Of a stretch of 64,000 nucleotides of DNA, positions 36,401 through 43,670 are shown piece by piece; the stretch's first letter is position 1; each line of letters starts with the position of its first letter. The DNA comes from Methylomicrobium lacus_A (GTDB taxonomy: Bacteria; Pseudomonadota; Gammaproteobacteria; Methylococcales; Methylomonadaceae), in assembly GCF_041897535.1 (NCBI RefSeq), contig NZ_CP169217.1:3844001-3908000 (forward strand), in the 5' to 3' direction. The notes under the pieces are model-generated. The model was given only the letters and a program-made list of their open reading frames with translations, had not been told where the DNA came from and searched no databases. A program made the translations under genes and the position numbers.

Positions 36401-38941
36401 CTGTTCGGGCGTACGCTTGGTGTAGCCGAAATCGGTATAGGCCGTGTCGGAGGCTTCCGGCGATTTGTCTTCCGGGATGTACAGGATCGGCTCGTCGGTC
36501 ATGTTGATGTATTCGCGGACCGCGGTATTGCCGTAGGAGTGGCCGGCGCCGTCCTGACGTTCCTTGAACAGGCCGAGGAACGGGATGTCCTTCTCTTCCT
36601 GCACGTTCAGCGCCTTGTGATGCCATTCGGCCGCGCTGGCCGCGATGTCGGCATAGCGCGCGCCGCCGACCGAGGCATGAATGTTAGGGAAGTAAGGCGC
36701 CAGTTTCGGCTCTTCGGTGTCGATGTAGTTCGATTCGAAAAACTCGCCGCCGATGTAGCTTTCGGCCGTGCACAGGCCGAATTTGCCCATCGTCTTCATC
36801 AACGATTTTTCGACGCCTTTCTGGAACTTGTCCAGCGCTTTCTGATGGTCGGCCGCTACGAAATCGGTGATGACCCGGTTATGTACGCTGAGCGGGCAGA
36901 TCGCGGACGCACCGAAGCCGAGAATCGTCGCGACATCGTGGGGGCTCGCCGCCTGGCCGGTCTCGGCGATCAACGACGAGTTGAAACGCAGGCCGAGCTT
37001 GACCAGGTGCTGGTTTGCGGCGGCGATCATCAAAAGGGAGGGGATCGCGGCCATCTCGCGGCTGATCTTCGCATCGCTCAGGATGATGATGCCGGTATTG
37101 CTGCGGGCGGCCTTTTCGACCTGTGAGCAGACGTTCAACAAGGCTTCTTCGAGCGCGTCTTCGTTCTTCTTTGCATCGTTGAAATCGGGCCGGTAGATCA
37201 TGTCCAGCGTGATCGTGCTGACCTGGGTCTGGCGGCGTATCTGTTCGAGCTGGGTGCGCTGCAGGATCGGCGAGTCGATCACCAATTGCTTGCTGTATTC
37301 ATCGGAGAAGGTCGGCTTCGCGCCCAGCGCGACGCGGAGCGTCATGCCGTCGCTCTCGCGGATCGAGTCGAGCGGCGGATTGGTCACCTGTGCAAAACGC
37401 TGACTGAAATAGCGCGACATGCCGCCTTCGGCGCTCGACAACGCATTCGGCGCGAGGCCGTAGCCCATCGCGGAAACTTTTTCGGCGCCCGCCTGCAGGA
37501 TCGGGTCGAGCAGGAACTTGAAGCTTTCCTGATTCAGCGAGTAGGCGGTATGGCGCTGGTCGACATTCAATTCGTGGTCGTTGTTCAGTTCGGACAACTC
37601 GACCTTCGGCAGATCGGACAAATGCAGGCTGCGCTGTTTCAGCAAGGCCTGGTAGTCCTTTTCCTTCGCGAGCCGCTCCATTACCTGATGGCTATCGTAT
37701 TTTTCGCCGGTGCTGTGGTCGAAATAAAGCATGCCGCCGGCTTCGATGCGGCCGCGGGTCAACACGTCCTTCGGCGGGAAGTCGATCTGGCCGGCTTCGG
37801 ACATCACGGCCAGGTATTCCTTTGTTTCGACCGAGCGCAGAGGGCGGAGGCCCAGGCGATCCAGACGCGCGCCGACGCGGACGCCGTCGTTGAAGATCAA
37901 CGCGGCCGGGCCGTCGTTCTTTTCTTCGTAGAGGCTGAAATATTCGAGCATCGCGCGCACTTCCGGCGACAGGGTGGTGTCGTTTTCCCAGGCCGGCGGC
38001 ATCATCGCGAGCACCGCAGTCACGATGTCCAGCTCGTCTTCGTTGATCCGGCGGGTCAAGGTCTGGTCCAGGCGGCCGGAATCGGACTGTCCGCAAGGGA
38101 AACAGATGTGCTTGTTGTGCTGGCGCGCGATCGCGTTTTCGCTTAAGCGGTTTTTCTTGTCGGTGTTCAACTCGCCGTTGTGCGCCATGTAGCGGAACGG
38201 CTGCGCCATCATCGTCGCCGGCGCGGTGTTGGTCGAAAAGCGGGTGTGGAAAAACAGCGTATTGACTTCGTGGTCGGTGTCGTAAAGATCCTTGAAATAC
38301 GGGATCACCTCGAACGAATTCAGCCGGCCTTTGTAAACCTGGGTGCGCGAACTCATCGACAAGGGATAAAAGCCGTTCAGTTCGGGCCGGGTAAAGCCCT
38401 CCTTTTCAAGATCCAGCAACGTGGCCTGAATGTATTTCTCGAATTGATCATGGCTGGCCGCTTGCAAATGTTCCGGGCGGCCGAACACGACCTGCTTGAT
38501 CGGCTGTTGGGCCTTGACCGCGGCGGCATTCAGGGCCGAATTGTCGACCGGGACGTTGCGCCACAGCAGGATCGGCAGCTTCGCGTTCTGGAAATGGCGC
38601 TCGATCAGTTCGGTCGTGACCGAATCGTAATGGTCGTGGTCTTCCGGGAAAAAGAAGTTCGCGACGCCGAACTGGCCCAGTTCCAGGTCATTCAGGCCGG
38701 TAATCTTGCGGAAGAATTTCAGCGACAGATCGACGTTCACGCCGGCTCCGTCGCCGACGCCTTCCGCGCTCATGCCGCCCCGGTGAGGGATCGTGCACAA
38801 GGCTTCGTGGGTTTTGACTAAAATGTCATGCGTCTGTATGCTTTGCTTATGGGTAATGAAGCCCACGCCGCAGCTGTCCTGCGATAAATCGGCATCATAG
38901 AGCAAGGGTTGCTGGTTGTTCATTCGGGAATTGTTTTTCAT
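33440..38941 (-). CDS. gltB: Glutamate synthase large subunit, oversized variant
   Basis: The product is about 1833 residues; typical GltB is about 1500. The class II amidotransferase nucleophile lies in DSCGVGFITHK, about 23 residues after the start, implying propeptide cleavage. The central and FMN domains include GAMSHGALLAEAHEAVAQG and AGNTGGTGAAAVTSLK. The 3Fe-4S cysteines are in CVMAKNCNIKCPAG. A GXGXG domain follows (GGFGKGFCNGMSGGNAYQYD). Two unusual parts are seen: roughly 100-150 extra residues before the FMN domain (NLRGNINYLVRGLSVCKTGE) and about 190 residues after the usual end. It makes glutamate from glutamine and 2-oxoglutarate. ATGs at 38962, 38941 and 38923 compete for the start. 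No gltD is present in the window. Confidence 0.9.
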   Translation of the reverse strand: MKNNSRMNNQQPLLYDADLSQDSCGVGFITHKQSIQTHDILVKTHEALCTIPHRGGMSAEGVGDGAGVNVDLSLKFFRKITGLNDLELGQFGVANFFFPEDHDHYDSVTTELIERHFQNAKLPILLWRNVPVDNSALNAAAVKAQQPIKQVVFGRPEHLQAASHDQFEKYIQATLLDLEKEGFTRPELNGFYPLSMSSRTQVYKGRLNSFEVIPYFKDLYDTDHEVNTLFFHTRFSTNTAPATMMAQPFRYMAHNGELNTDKKNRLSENAIARQHNKHICFPCGQSDSGRLDQTLTRRINEDELDIVTAVLAMMPPAWENDTTLSPEVRAMLEYFSLYEEKNDGPAALIFNDGVRVGARLDRLGLRPLRSVETKEYLAVMSEAGQIDFPPKDVLTRGRIEAGGMLYFDHSTGEKYDSHQVMERLAKEKDYQALLKQRSLHLSDLPKVELSELNNDHELNVDQRHTAYSLNQESFKFLLDPILQAGAEKVSAMGYGLAPNALSSAEGGMSRYFSQRFAQVTNPPLDSIRESDGMTLRVALGAKPTFSDEYSKQLVIDSPILQRTQLEQIRRQTQVSTITLDMIYRPDFNDAKKNEDALEEALLNVCSQVEKAARSNTGIIILSDAKISREMAAIPSLLMIAAANQHLVKLGLRFNSSLIAETGQAASPHDVATILGFGASAICPLSVHNRVITDFVAADHQKALDKFQKGVEKSLMKTMGKFGLCTAESYIGGEFFESNYIDTEEPKLAPYFPNIHASVGGARYADIAASAAEWHHKALNVQEEKDIPFLGLFKERQDGAGHSYGNTAVREYINMTDEPILYIPEDKSPEASDTAYTDFGYTKRTPEQIDGFGITPAYRSFTKNLYLERDARPAALRDIMDFPADVTSAETQADFDRILGKQNLRGNINYLVRGLSVCKTGEDSFTVSLNGNSTAPRLEQLALHFKHRFEGTEFTVAVERTALKLKVADTHSLLANYLNTIQTARDPIALSEVQPAHQITPTLASGAMSHGALLAEAHEAVAQGFNIVGSLSNCGEGGEHSSRFNTLKSCNIKQFASGRFGVWAGYLADPNLREIEIKIAQGAKPGEGGQLPAPKVSVEIAALRGGTPRVELVSPPPHHDTYSIEDLGQLIHDAKAARVKVGVKLVSSEGIGTIAVGVAKAGADVINVAGNTGGTGAAAVTSLKNSGRSPEIGIAEVHQALSVNGLRDKVILRCSGAHQSGLDVVKSAILGADSFEFGTTALMMLRCVMAKNCNIKCPAGLTTAHEEFKGDPRVLAQYLMNLAHEVREILAVLGYKSLAEIRGQTDLLHLIEHPSLIGQVDLTKMLAYADVVKIAKPIYLEANFGIDDKIINKVKAELIEKGQTQVVIEGGEFKLNNRHKTVGGQTAIDIERMLAYQLSDEQIAKTQPIYLNLGKGHRAEGRRYLAPDSVVIRTTGSAGQSYAAFLNDGMRMEHLGTCNDGVGKSMCGGLLIVESPGGGVKTPGNNVLIGNFALFGATGGKAFINGEAGDRFAVRNSGAMAVVEGVGDFACEYMTNGAVLNIGGFGKGFCNGMSGGNAYQYDPENRLENLYDKSSVELRRLNEDSDTARAHEQFVLAMLEQHADYANSSKAKKLLDNWANEREHFKFALPLWLNKTQSAKDLQKALDRKEMIEELSIELARRQIEQVSEAYRNASPLFGGAIPAYGATDTALTFKLVNSFMVLEKAQQVAQDLLKHLPESQRSQGRVEQAARKLIVERPRKLQDTLVKTTREAYSNYTDEQLAWLLADKRLNDYKTALINRSVQSIYSIGSTAWIIEQDQVNKAALAGIPSIEEYLASLAGLGIVQGMLNEQTA

Positions 38942-39357
38942 GGTTCGGCCCGTCCTAATCATGCCGCGCCGGCGGCAATCATTGATCGTTTATTTTCAAT
39001 GCACGATAGCGTAAGCCGGGCAATAAAACCGGCGCATTGAGTCGTTATGACATTTTTCTTTGCTGATGAATTCATCTAGCGAAACCCGCCAATACTAACA
39101 GATTTGTCTGCATTTGTCATTGATTCGATACAGATTTGCAGCGCAGAAGGCCGGACATATAGCCTCGGCGCGTCAATGCCGGCGGTATATTGCCTCGTCG
39201 GGCGCTTGCCGAATGGTGTGATGGCGTTTGGCGTAAATATTTGTTGGACAATGGCCAAATGTCGCTGTAAAGTCGGACCCAAGCACAAAAGGAATCGTTC
39301 CTGCGCACGGCGCGGCGACGGTTAACTCAGTTATATGAATAGTTTGAACCTCTCGTT
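38942..39357. other. Divergent promoter region between gltB and the UbiH-family gene
   Basis: No supported gene is present. Short open frames on both strands look random in composition. Promoters for both flanking genes must lie here, but none stands out. Confidence 0.4.
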
Positions 39358-40575
39358 ATGAAAGAAGATTTTGATGTGGTGATCGTCGGCGGCGGCATGG
39401 TCGGCGCGGCGGTCGGTTGCGGTCTGGGTGGCAGTTCGCTGAAAGTGGCGGTGATCGAAAGCGCTCCGCCCGAACCCTTTGCACCGGAGCAGCCGCATGA
39501 CCTGCGCGTTTCCGCGCTCAGCATCGCCTCGAAAAACATCCTGGCGGCGGTCGGCGCCTGGGCGGGCATCGAAAACCGCCGGCTTTGTCCGTTTCGGCGC
39601 ATGCGGGTCTGGGAAACGGCCGGCGATACCGAATTTTGCAGCGACGACATCGGCGAGCGCGAATTGGGGTTCATCGTCGAAAACCGGGTCACGCAGCTGG
39701 CGCTGTTGGAGCGCCTGCAGGCATTCGACAATGTCGAGGTGATCTACCGGGTCAATGTGAGTGGGATCCATTACCAATCGGGCAAGGCGGCCGAGCTCGA
39801 ACTGGCGGACGGCCGGCGCCTGTCGGCGCGCGTCTTGGTCGCGGCCGACGGCGGTCAGTCCAGGGTCAGGCAGGCGGTCGGTCTCGGCGTGACCGGCTGG
39901 GATTACAGGCAGCATGCCCTGGTAATCTATGTCGAAACCGCCTACGGCCAGCAGGACATTACCTGGCAACGCTTCGTGCCGAGCGGGCCGCAGGCGTTTT
40001 TGCCGCTGACCGGCCATTACGGTTCGATCGTCTGGTATAACTCTCCGGATCAGGTCAGCCGCTTGAAAGCATTGTCCGACGACGACTTATTGGATGAACT
40101 GCAACGGGCGTTCCCCGACTGCCTCGGCAAGATCAACAAGGTACTGGGTCGGGCGAGTTTTCCGCTGAAGCGCCAGCATGCGCAGGATTATGTGAAGTTT
40201 GGCGTCGCGCTGGTCGGCGATGCCGCGCATATGATCAATCCGCTGGCCGGGCAGGGCGTCAATATCGGTTTTCTCGATGCGGCGGCGCTCGCCGAAGTGC
40301 TGCTCGATGCGGATCGGAAAGGCGAGGATATCGCGGCTCTTGCCGTTTTGAAACGCTATGAAAAAATGCGCAGGAGCGAGAATCTCAAGATGATGACGGT
40401 GATGGATGCGTTTTACCGTGTGTTCAGTAACGATCTGCTGCCGGTCAAGTTTTTGCGCAATCTCGGCTTGGGGTTGGCAGAGCGGATCTTGCCCGCCAAA
40501 AACCTGGTGATGCGCAGCGCGATGGGCATCGCGGGCGAGTTGCCGAAGCTTGCGCGCGGCAAACCGCTGGTGTAA
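39358..40575 (+). CDS. UbiH/UbiF/VisC family FAD-dependent hydroxylase (ubiquinone biosynthesis)
   Basis: The 405-residue flavoprotein monooxygenase has an N-terminal dinucleotide fold VVIVGGGMVGAAVGCGL, the DG motif VAADGGQSRVR near residue 160, and the FAD-ribityl motif GDAAHMINPLAGQGVNIGF near residue 282. DLRVSALSIAS near residue 48 is typical of the ubiquinone hydroxylases UbiF and UbiI. It probably hydroxylates a ring position of the ubiquinone precursor; which of C1, C5 or C6 cannot be fixed from one sequence. It stands alone. Confidence 0.88.
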   Translation: MKEDFDVVIVGGGMVGAAVGCGLGGSSLKVAVIESAPPEPFAPEQPHDLRVSALSIASKNILAAVGAWAGIENRRLCPFRRMRVWETAGDTEFCSDDIGERELGFIVENRVTQLALLERLQAFDNVEVIYRVNVSGIHYQSGKAAELELADGRRLSARVLVAADGGQSRVRQAVGLGVTGWDYRQHALVIYVETAYGQQDITWQRFVPSGPQAFLPLTGHYGSIVWYNSPDQVSRLKALSDDDLLDELQRAFPDCLGKINKVLGRASFPLKRQHAQDYVKFGVALVGDAAHMINPLAGQGVNIGFLDAAALAEVLLDADRKGEDIAALAVLKRYEKMRRSENLKMMTVMDAFYRVFSNDLLPVKFLRNLGLGLAERILPAKNLVMRSAMGIAGELPKLARGKPLV

Positions 40576-40774
40576 TTGCCCCGCCTTGGTATGAAAATGC
40601 TGTTCGCGCGCCGCTGCATTGCTTCGTAGGGTGTTGCACGATGCCGGGGTGCATCGCCGGCCTTTGCGCTTCATTCTTTCGACGTCTGATCGCCTGCGCG
40701 GCGAAAGCCGGATAAGGTGATGCTGGTTCAATCCTTCCTTTTTTTTCGCCATTCAGCCTCCATTTATATTCTGC

Positions 40775-40780
40775 TACTAT
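40775..40780 (+). promoter_or_regulatory. Putative -10 element of the first lipoprotein gene
   Basis: TACTAT within a TTTATATTCTGCTACTATA context, 112 bases before the ATG. Nearly the same context recurs at 41379 before the paralogous OmpA gene, supporting function. Confidence 0.45.
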
Positions 40781-40891
40781 AATCCTGCACAAAAGCTTTC
40801 AATCTACCTGCCAACTTAATGAATTATTTTGGTTATTTTTTCTGCCGCAAGGTAGGGCAGGTTATTTGCCAACTCAAGACCGAGGAAAAAC

Positions 40892-41167
40892 ATGAGAAAT
40901 TCGCTTTTAATCACCGCAATCGGCGCTGTGTTGCTGACTGCATGCGCCACTGACCCCTATACCGGTCAATCCTCGCTCAGCAACACCGCGAAAGGCGCCG
41001 GTTTGGGCGCGGCCGCCGGCGCGGCGATCGGCGCCGCCTTCGGCGGCAATGACTGGAAGAACGTCGGTTACGGGGCTTTGGCCGGTGGCGCTGTCGGTGC
41101 GGCGGCTGGCGCTTACAAGGATCATAAGGATAATCAACAGAAGAATTATTACAATCCCTATCGATAA
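40892..41167 (+). CDS. Glycine-zipper lipoprotein, truncated paralogue of the next gene
   Basis: The 91-residue product has a lipoprotein signal ending LLTAC (Cys 18). TDPYTGQSSLS and glycine-zipper repeats follow (GAGLGAAAGAAIGAAFGG, GALAGGAVGAAAGAYKDH), then a short polar tail. Residues 1-80 closely match the N-terminus of the OmpA-domain lipoprotein 606 bases downstream. Here the OmpA domain is missing. The identical ribosome-binding context (CAAGACCGAGGAAAA) supports the start. Role unknown; glycine-zipper lipoproteins associate with the outer membrane. Confidence 0.8.
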   Translation: MRNSLLITAIGAVLLTACATDPYTGQSSLSNTAKGAGLGAAAGAAIGAAFGGNDWKNVGYGALAGGAVGAAAGAYKDHKDNQQKNYYNPYR

Positions 41168-41497
41168 TTTCTTCCATGCGGGGGCAATAGGTCAACTGTC
41201 GATGACCCAACGTCGGCAACTCCATGATTAAAACCCAGAGGCTTGATCCGAATTTGCGATCTTGAATGTCGATCTGGCTCGAAGTATTGTTTAAGGATGG
41301 GGCGGTTAATTTCTGGTTCCTGCGAACAGGGTCACAGCTAGGCCGTGGGCGGTTGTTCAGTGTCCGTTTAGATTCTGTTACTATACCCGTGCAAAATTTT
41401 TGAAAATTTCGGCAAGACGAGGCGGTTATTGCTTTTCTAGCTGGGTTTTCGGCTCCATTAAATGGTCGTTTTATTTCAACTCAAGACCGAGGAAAAC
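41168..41497. other. Intergenic region between the duplicated lipoprotein genes
   Basis: No gene was found. It carries the second copy of the putative promoter (TACTAT at 41379-41384) and of the Shine-Dalgarno context just before 41498. No trace of an OmpA domain remains after the first copy. Confidence 0.5.
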
Positions 41498-42397
41498 ATG
41501 AGAAATACGCTTTTAATCACCGCAATCAGTTCTGTGCTGCTGACTGCATGCGTCACCGACCCTTATACCGGCCAATCCTCTCTCAGCAAGGCTGCGATGG
41601 GCGGCGGCATAGGTGCGGCGTCCGGTGCGGCGATCGGCACCGCCTTCGGCGGCAACGATTTGAAAAACGCCGGTTGGGGCGCTTTGGCCGGCGGTGTGGT
41701 CGGAGCGGCGGTGGGCGCTTATATGGATCATCAGCAGAAGGAAATGGAGCAATCCTTGCAGGGCACCGGCATCGAGGTGCAAAGAACGGCCGAGAATACC
41801 TTGAACCTGAATATGCCGGAAAGCGTAACCTTCGCTTACGATTCGGCAACCTTGACGCCACATGCGCAGTCGGCTTTGAATACCGTTGCCGGTATTTTGA
41901 ATCAATATCCTGACTCGACCATTACCGTGACCGGTCATACCGACAGTGACGGCTCGGATACCTATAACCAGCGTTTGTCCGAAAAGCGCGCCGCCAGTGT
42001 GTCTAATTACTTGAGTCAGCACAGCGTCAGCTTCTCGCGTTTGAAGCAGCAAGGCATGGGTGAAAGCATGCCGAAATACCCGAATACGACGCCGGAGAAC
42101 AAGGCGCAAAACCGCCGCGTCGAATTGGCCATCGTCGCAAACAACAATGCCGGCGCGCAGCAAGGTAATCCGCAACAACAGGGCTATCCGCAGCAACAAG
42201 GTTACCCGCAACAGCAGGGCTATCCGCAGCAACAAGGCTACCCGCAACAGCAGGGCTATCCGCAGCAACAAGGCTACCCGCAACAGCAGGGCTATCCACA
42301 ACAACAAGGCTACCCGCAACAACAAGGCTACCCGCAACAGCAGGGTTATCCTCAGCAACAAGGTTATCCGCAACAGCCATACGGTTATCCGCGTTGA
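41498..42397 (+). CDS. OmpA-family peptidoglycan-associated lipoprotein with QGYPQQ repeat tail
   Basis: The 299-residue product has a lipobox LLTAC (Cys 18) and a glycine-zipper region (GGGIGAASGAAIGTAFGG, about residues 34-80). The OmpA C-terminal domain spans about 110-225, with FAYDSATLTPHAQSAL, VTGHTDSDGSDTYNQRLSEK and NRRVELAI, the peptidoglycan-binding pattern. The tail is 11 near-perfect QGYPQQ hexapeptides, ending PYGYPR. It resembles YiaD-like proteins tethering the outer membrane to peptidoglycan; the repeat tail is unusual. The frame extends further upstream, but the ATG at 41498 has GAGGAAAA ahead and matches the paralogue. Confidence 0.88.
   Translation: MRNTLLITAISSVLLTACVTDPYTGQSSLSKAAMGGGIGAASGAAIGTAFGGNDLKNAGWGALAGGVVGAAVGAYMDHQQKEMEQSLQGTGIEVQRTAENTLNLNMPESVTFAYDSATLTPHAQSALNTVAGILNQYPDSTITVTGHTDSDGSDTYNQRLSEKRAASVSNYLSQHSVSFSRLKQQGMGESMPKYPNTTPENKAQNRRVELAIVANNNAGAQQGNPQQQGYPQQQGYPQQQGYPQQQGYPQQQGYPQQQGYPQQQGYPQQQGYPQQQGYPQQQGYPQQQGYPQQPYGYPR
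42179..42376 (+). repeat. Tandem 18-bp coding repeat, 11 units (QGYPQQ)
   Basis: Eleven consecutive 18-bp units alternate mainly between CAGGGCTATCCGCAGCAA and CAAGGCTACCCGCAACAG with third-position changes. The alternation suggests expansion by 36-bp units. The copy number is likely variable between strains. Confidence 0.92.
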
Positions 42398-42444
42398 TCT
42401 AGCTCGGCAGCCGGAGTGCCCAGGGTTCTCCGGCCGCCAACCCC

Positions 42445-42481
42445 AGCCCTGCCGCGATTCGCTTGCGGCGGGGCTTTTTTT
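42445..42481 (+). terminator. Rho-independent terminator after the OmpA lipoprotein gene
   Basis: AGCCCTGCCGC (42445-42455) pairs with GCGGCGGGGCT (42465-42475) with one G-U, and is followed by seven T. Confidence 0.9.
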
Positions 42482-42646
42482 GGGCGGATTCGTCCGCATC
42501 AGGATTCATCAGGGCGCCGATGCGGGTCCGCGGGATTTATTGGCAGTTCGATTAGCGCTTCAGGTATAATTGCCGATGGTTGACGGCATTTTTCAGTCTG
42601 CCGGCATTTTCATTTACAGACCTAGACCATCATTTTACAAGGCGCC

Positions 42647-43615
42647 ATGGATTTAAAATTTCTCGATTTCGAACAACCCATTGCTGAACTGGAAGCCAAA
42701 ATCAGAGAGCTCCGTAATGTGGAATTCGATAATGACATCAATATTTCCGATGCCATCCAGCAACTGGAAGAGAAAAGCCGCGCGCTGACCGAATCGATTT
42801 TCGCGAATCTGTCTGATTGGCAGATTTCGCAGCTGTCCCGCCATCCGGGACGGCCTTATACGCTCGATTACATCAAGCTGATGTTCACCGATTTTCACGA
42901 ACTGCACGGCGACCGCGCTTATGCGGATGATCCGGCGATCGTCTGCGGTCTGGCGCGTTTCGATGACCAGCCGGTGGTGGTGATCGGCCATCAAAAAGGC
43001 CGCGACACCAAGGAAAAGATTTACCGCAATTTCGGCATGCCGCGTCCGGAGGGTTACCGGAAGGCGCTTCGCGTGATGAAGATGGCCGAGCGTTTCAAAT
43101 TGCCGGTGATCTGTCTGATCGATACCCCCGGTGCTTATCCCGGTATCGGTGCGGAAGAGCGCGGGCAAAGCGAAGCGATCGCGAAAAATCTGTTCGAAAT
43201 GGCCAAACTCAGAACGCCGATCATCTGTACGGTGACCGGCGAGGGCGGTTCCGGCGGCGCCTTGGCGATCGGCGTCGGCGACCGGCTGATCATGCTCGAA
43301 TACAGCACCTATTCGGTCATTTCGCCGGAAGGCTGCGCCTCGATCTTGTGGAAAAGCGCCGACAAATCGCAGCTCGCGGCCGAGGCGATGGGAATCACCT
43401 CCGACCGCATCCGCGAGCAGGGCTTGCTCGATGAGGTGGTTCGCGAACCGGTCGGCGGCTGCCATCGGGATTTCGAGAGCGGGGCGGCCAATTTGAAGGA
43501 AGTCTTGCAGCGCCATCTGGAAGAACTGAAACAGTTCTCTCTCGACGAGTTGCTCGAAAAACGCTATCAGCGGCTGATGAATTTCGGCGCTTTCATCGAA
43601 GAGCCGGTTAAATAA
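42647..43615 (+). CDS. accA: Acetyl-CoA carboxylase carboxyltransferase subunit alpha
   Basis: The 322-residue product (E. coli 319) begins MDLKFLDFEQPIAELEAKI, the usual AccA N-terminus. Crotonase-fold motifs include IDTPGAYPGIGAEERGQSEA near residue 162 and TGEGGSGGALAIGVGD near 197. With AccD it transfers the carboxyl group from biotin to acetyl-CoA, the first step of fatty-acid synthesis. It is followed by tilS, a common neighbour in gammaproteobacteria. Confidence 0.97.
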   Translation: MDLKFLDFEQPIAELEAKIRELRNVEFDNDINISDAIQQLEEKSRALTESIFANLSDWQISQLSRHPGRPYTLDYIKLMFTDFHELHGDRAYADDPAIVCGLARFDDQPVVVIGHQKGRDTKEKIYRNFGMPRPEGYRKALRVMKMAERFKLPVICLIDTPGAYPGIGAEERGQSEAIAKNLFEMAKLRTPIICTVTGEGGSGGALAIGVGDRLIMLEYSTYSVISPEGCASILWKSADKSQLAAEAMGITSDRIREQGLLDEVVREPVGGCHRDFESGAANLKEVLQRHLEELKQFSLDELLEKRYQRLMNFGAFIEEPVK

Positions 43616-43628
43616 GCGGCATCGTTTA

Positions 43629-43649
43629 CGCCCGGCTCTTGTCCGGGCG
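43629..43649 (+). terminator. Hairpin between accA and tilS
   Basis: CGCCCGG (43629-43635) and CCGGGCG (43643-43649) enclose a 7-base loop and are followed by ATTTTC. It is a partial terminator at best; tilS begins 22 bases later. Confidence 0.5.
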
Positions 43650-43670
43650 ATTTTCTCGGAATTTTTTCCT

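Noticed and set aside
35093..37126. A 677-codon plus-strand frame inside gltB
   Set aside because: It is an antisense shadow of an unambiguous GltB coding sequence.
39076..39325. Overlapping 60-73 codon frames on both strands upstream of the UbiH-family gene
   Set aside because: They have no ribosome-binding site, no motif and atypical residue composition; the region is best read as promoter DNA.
42179..42376. The 18-bp tandem repeats as a CRISPR array
   Set aside because: The units are directly contiguous with no spacers and encode an in-frame hexapeptide.
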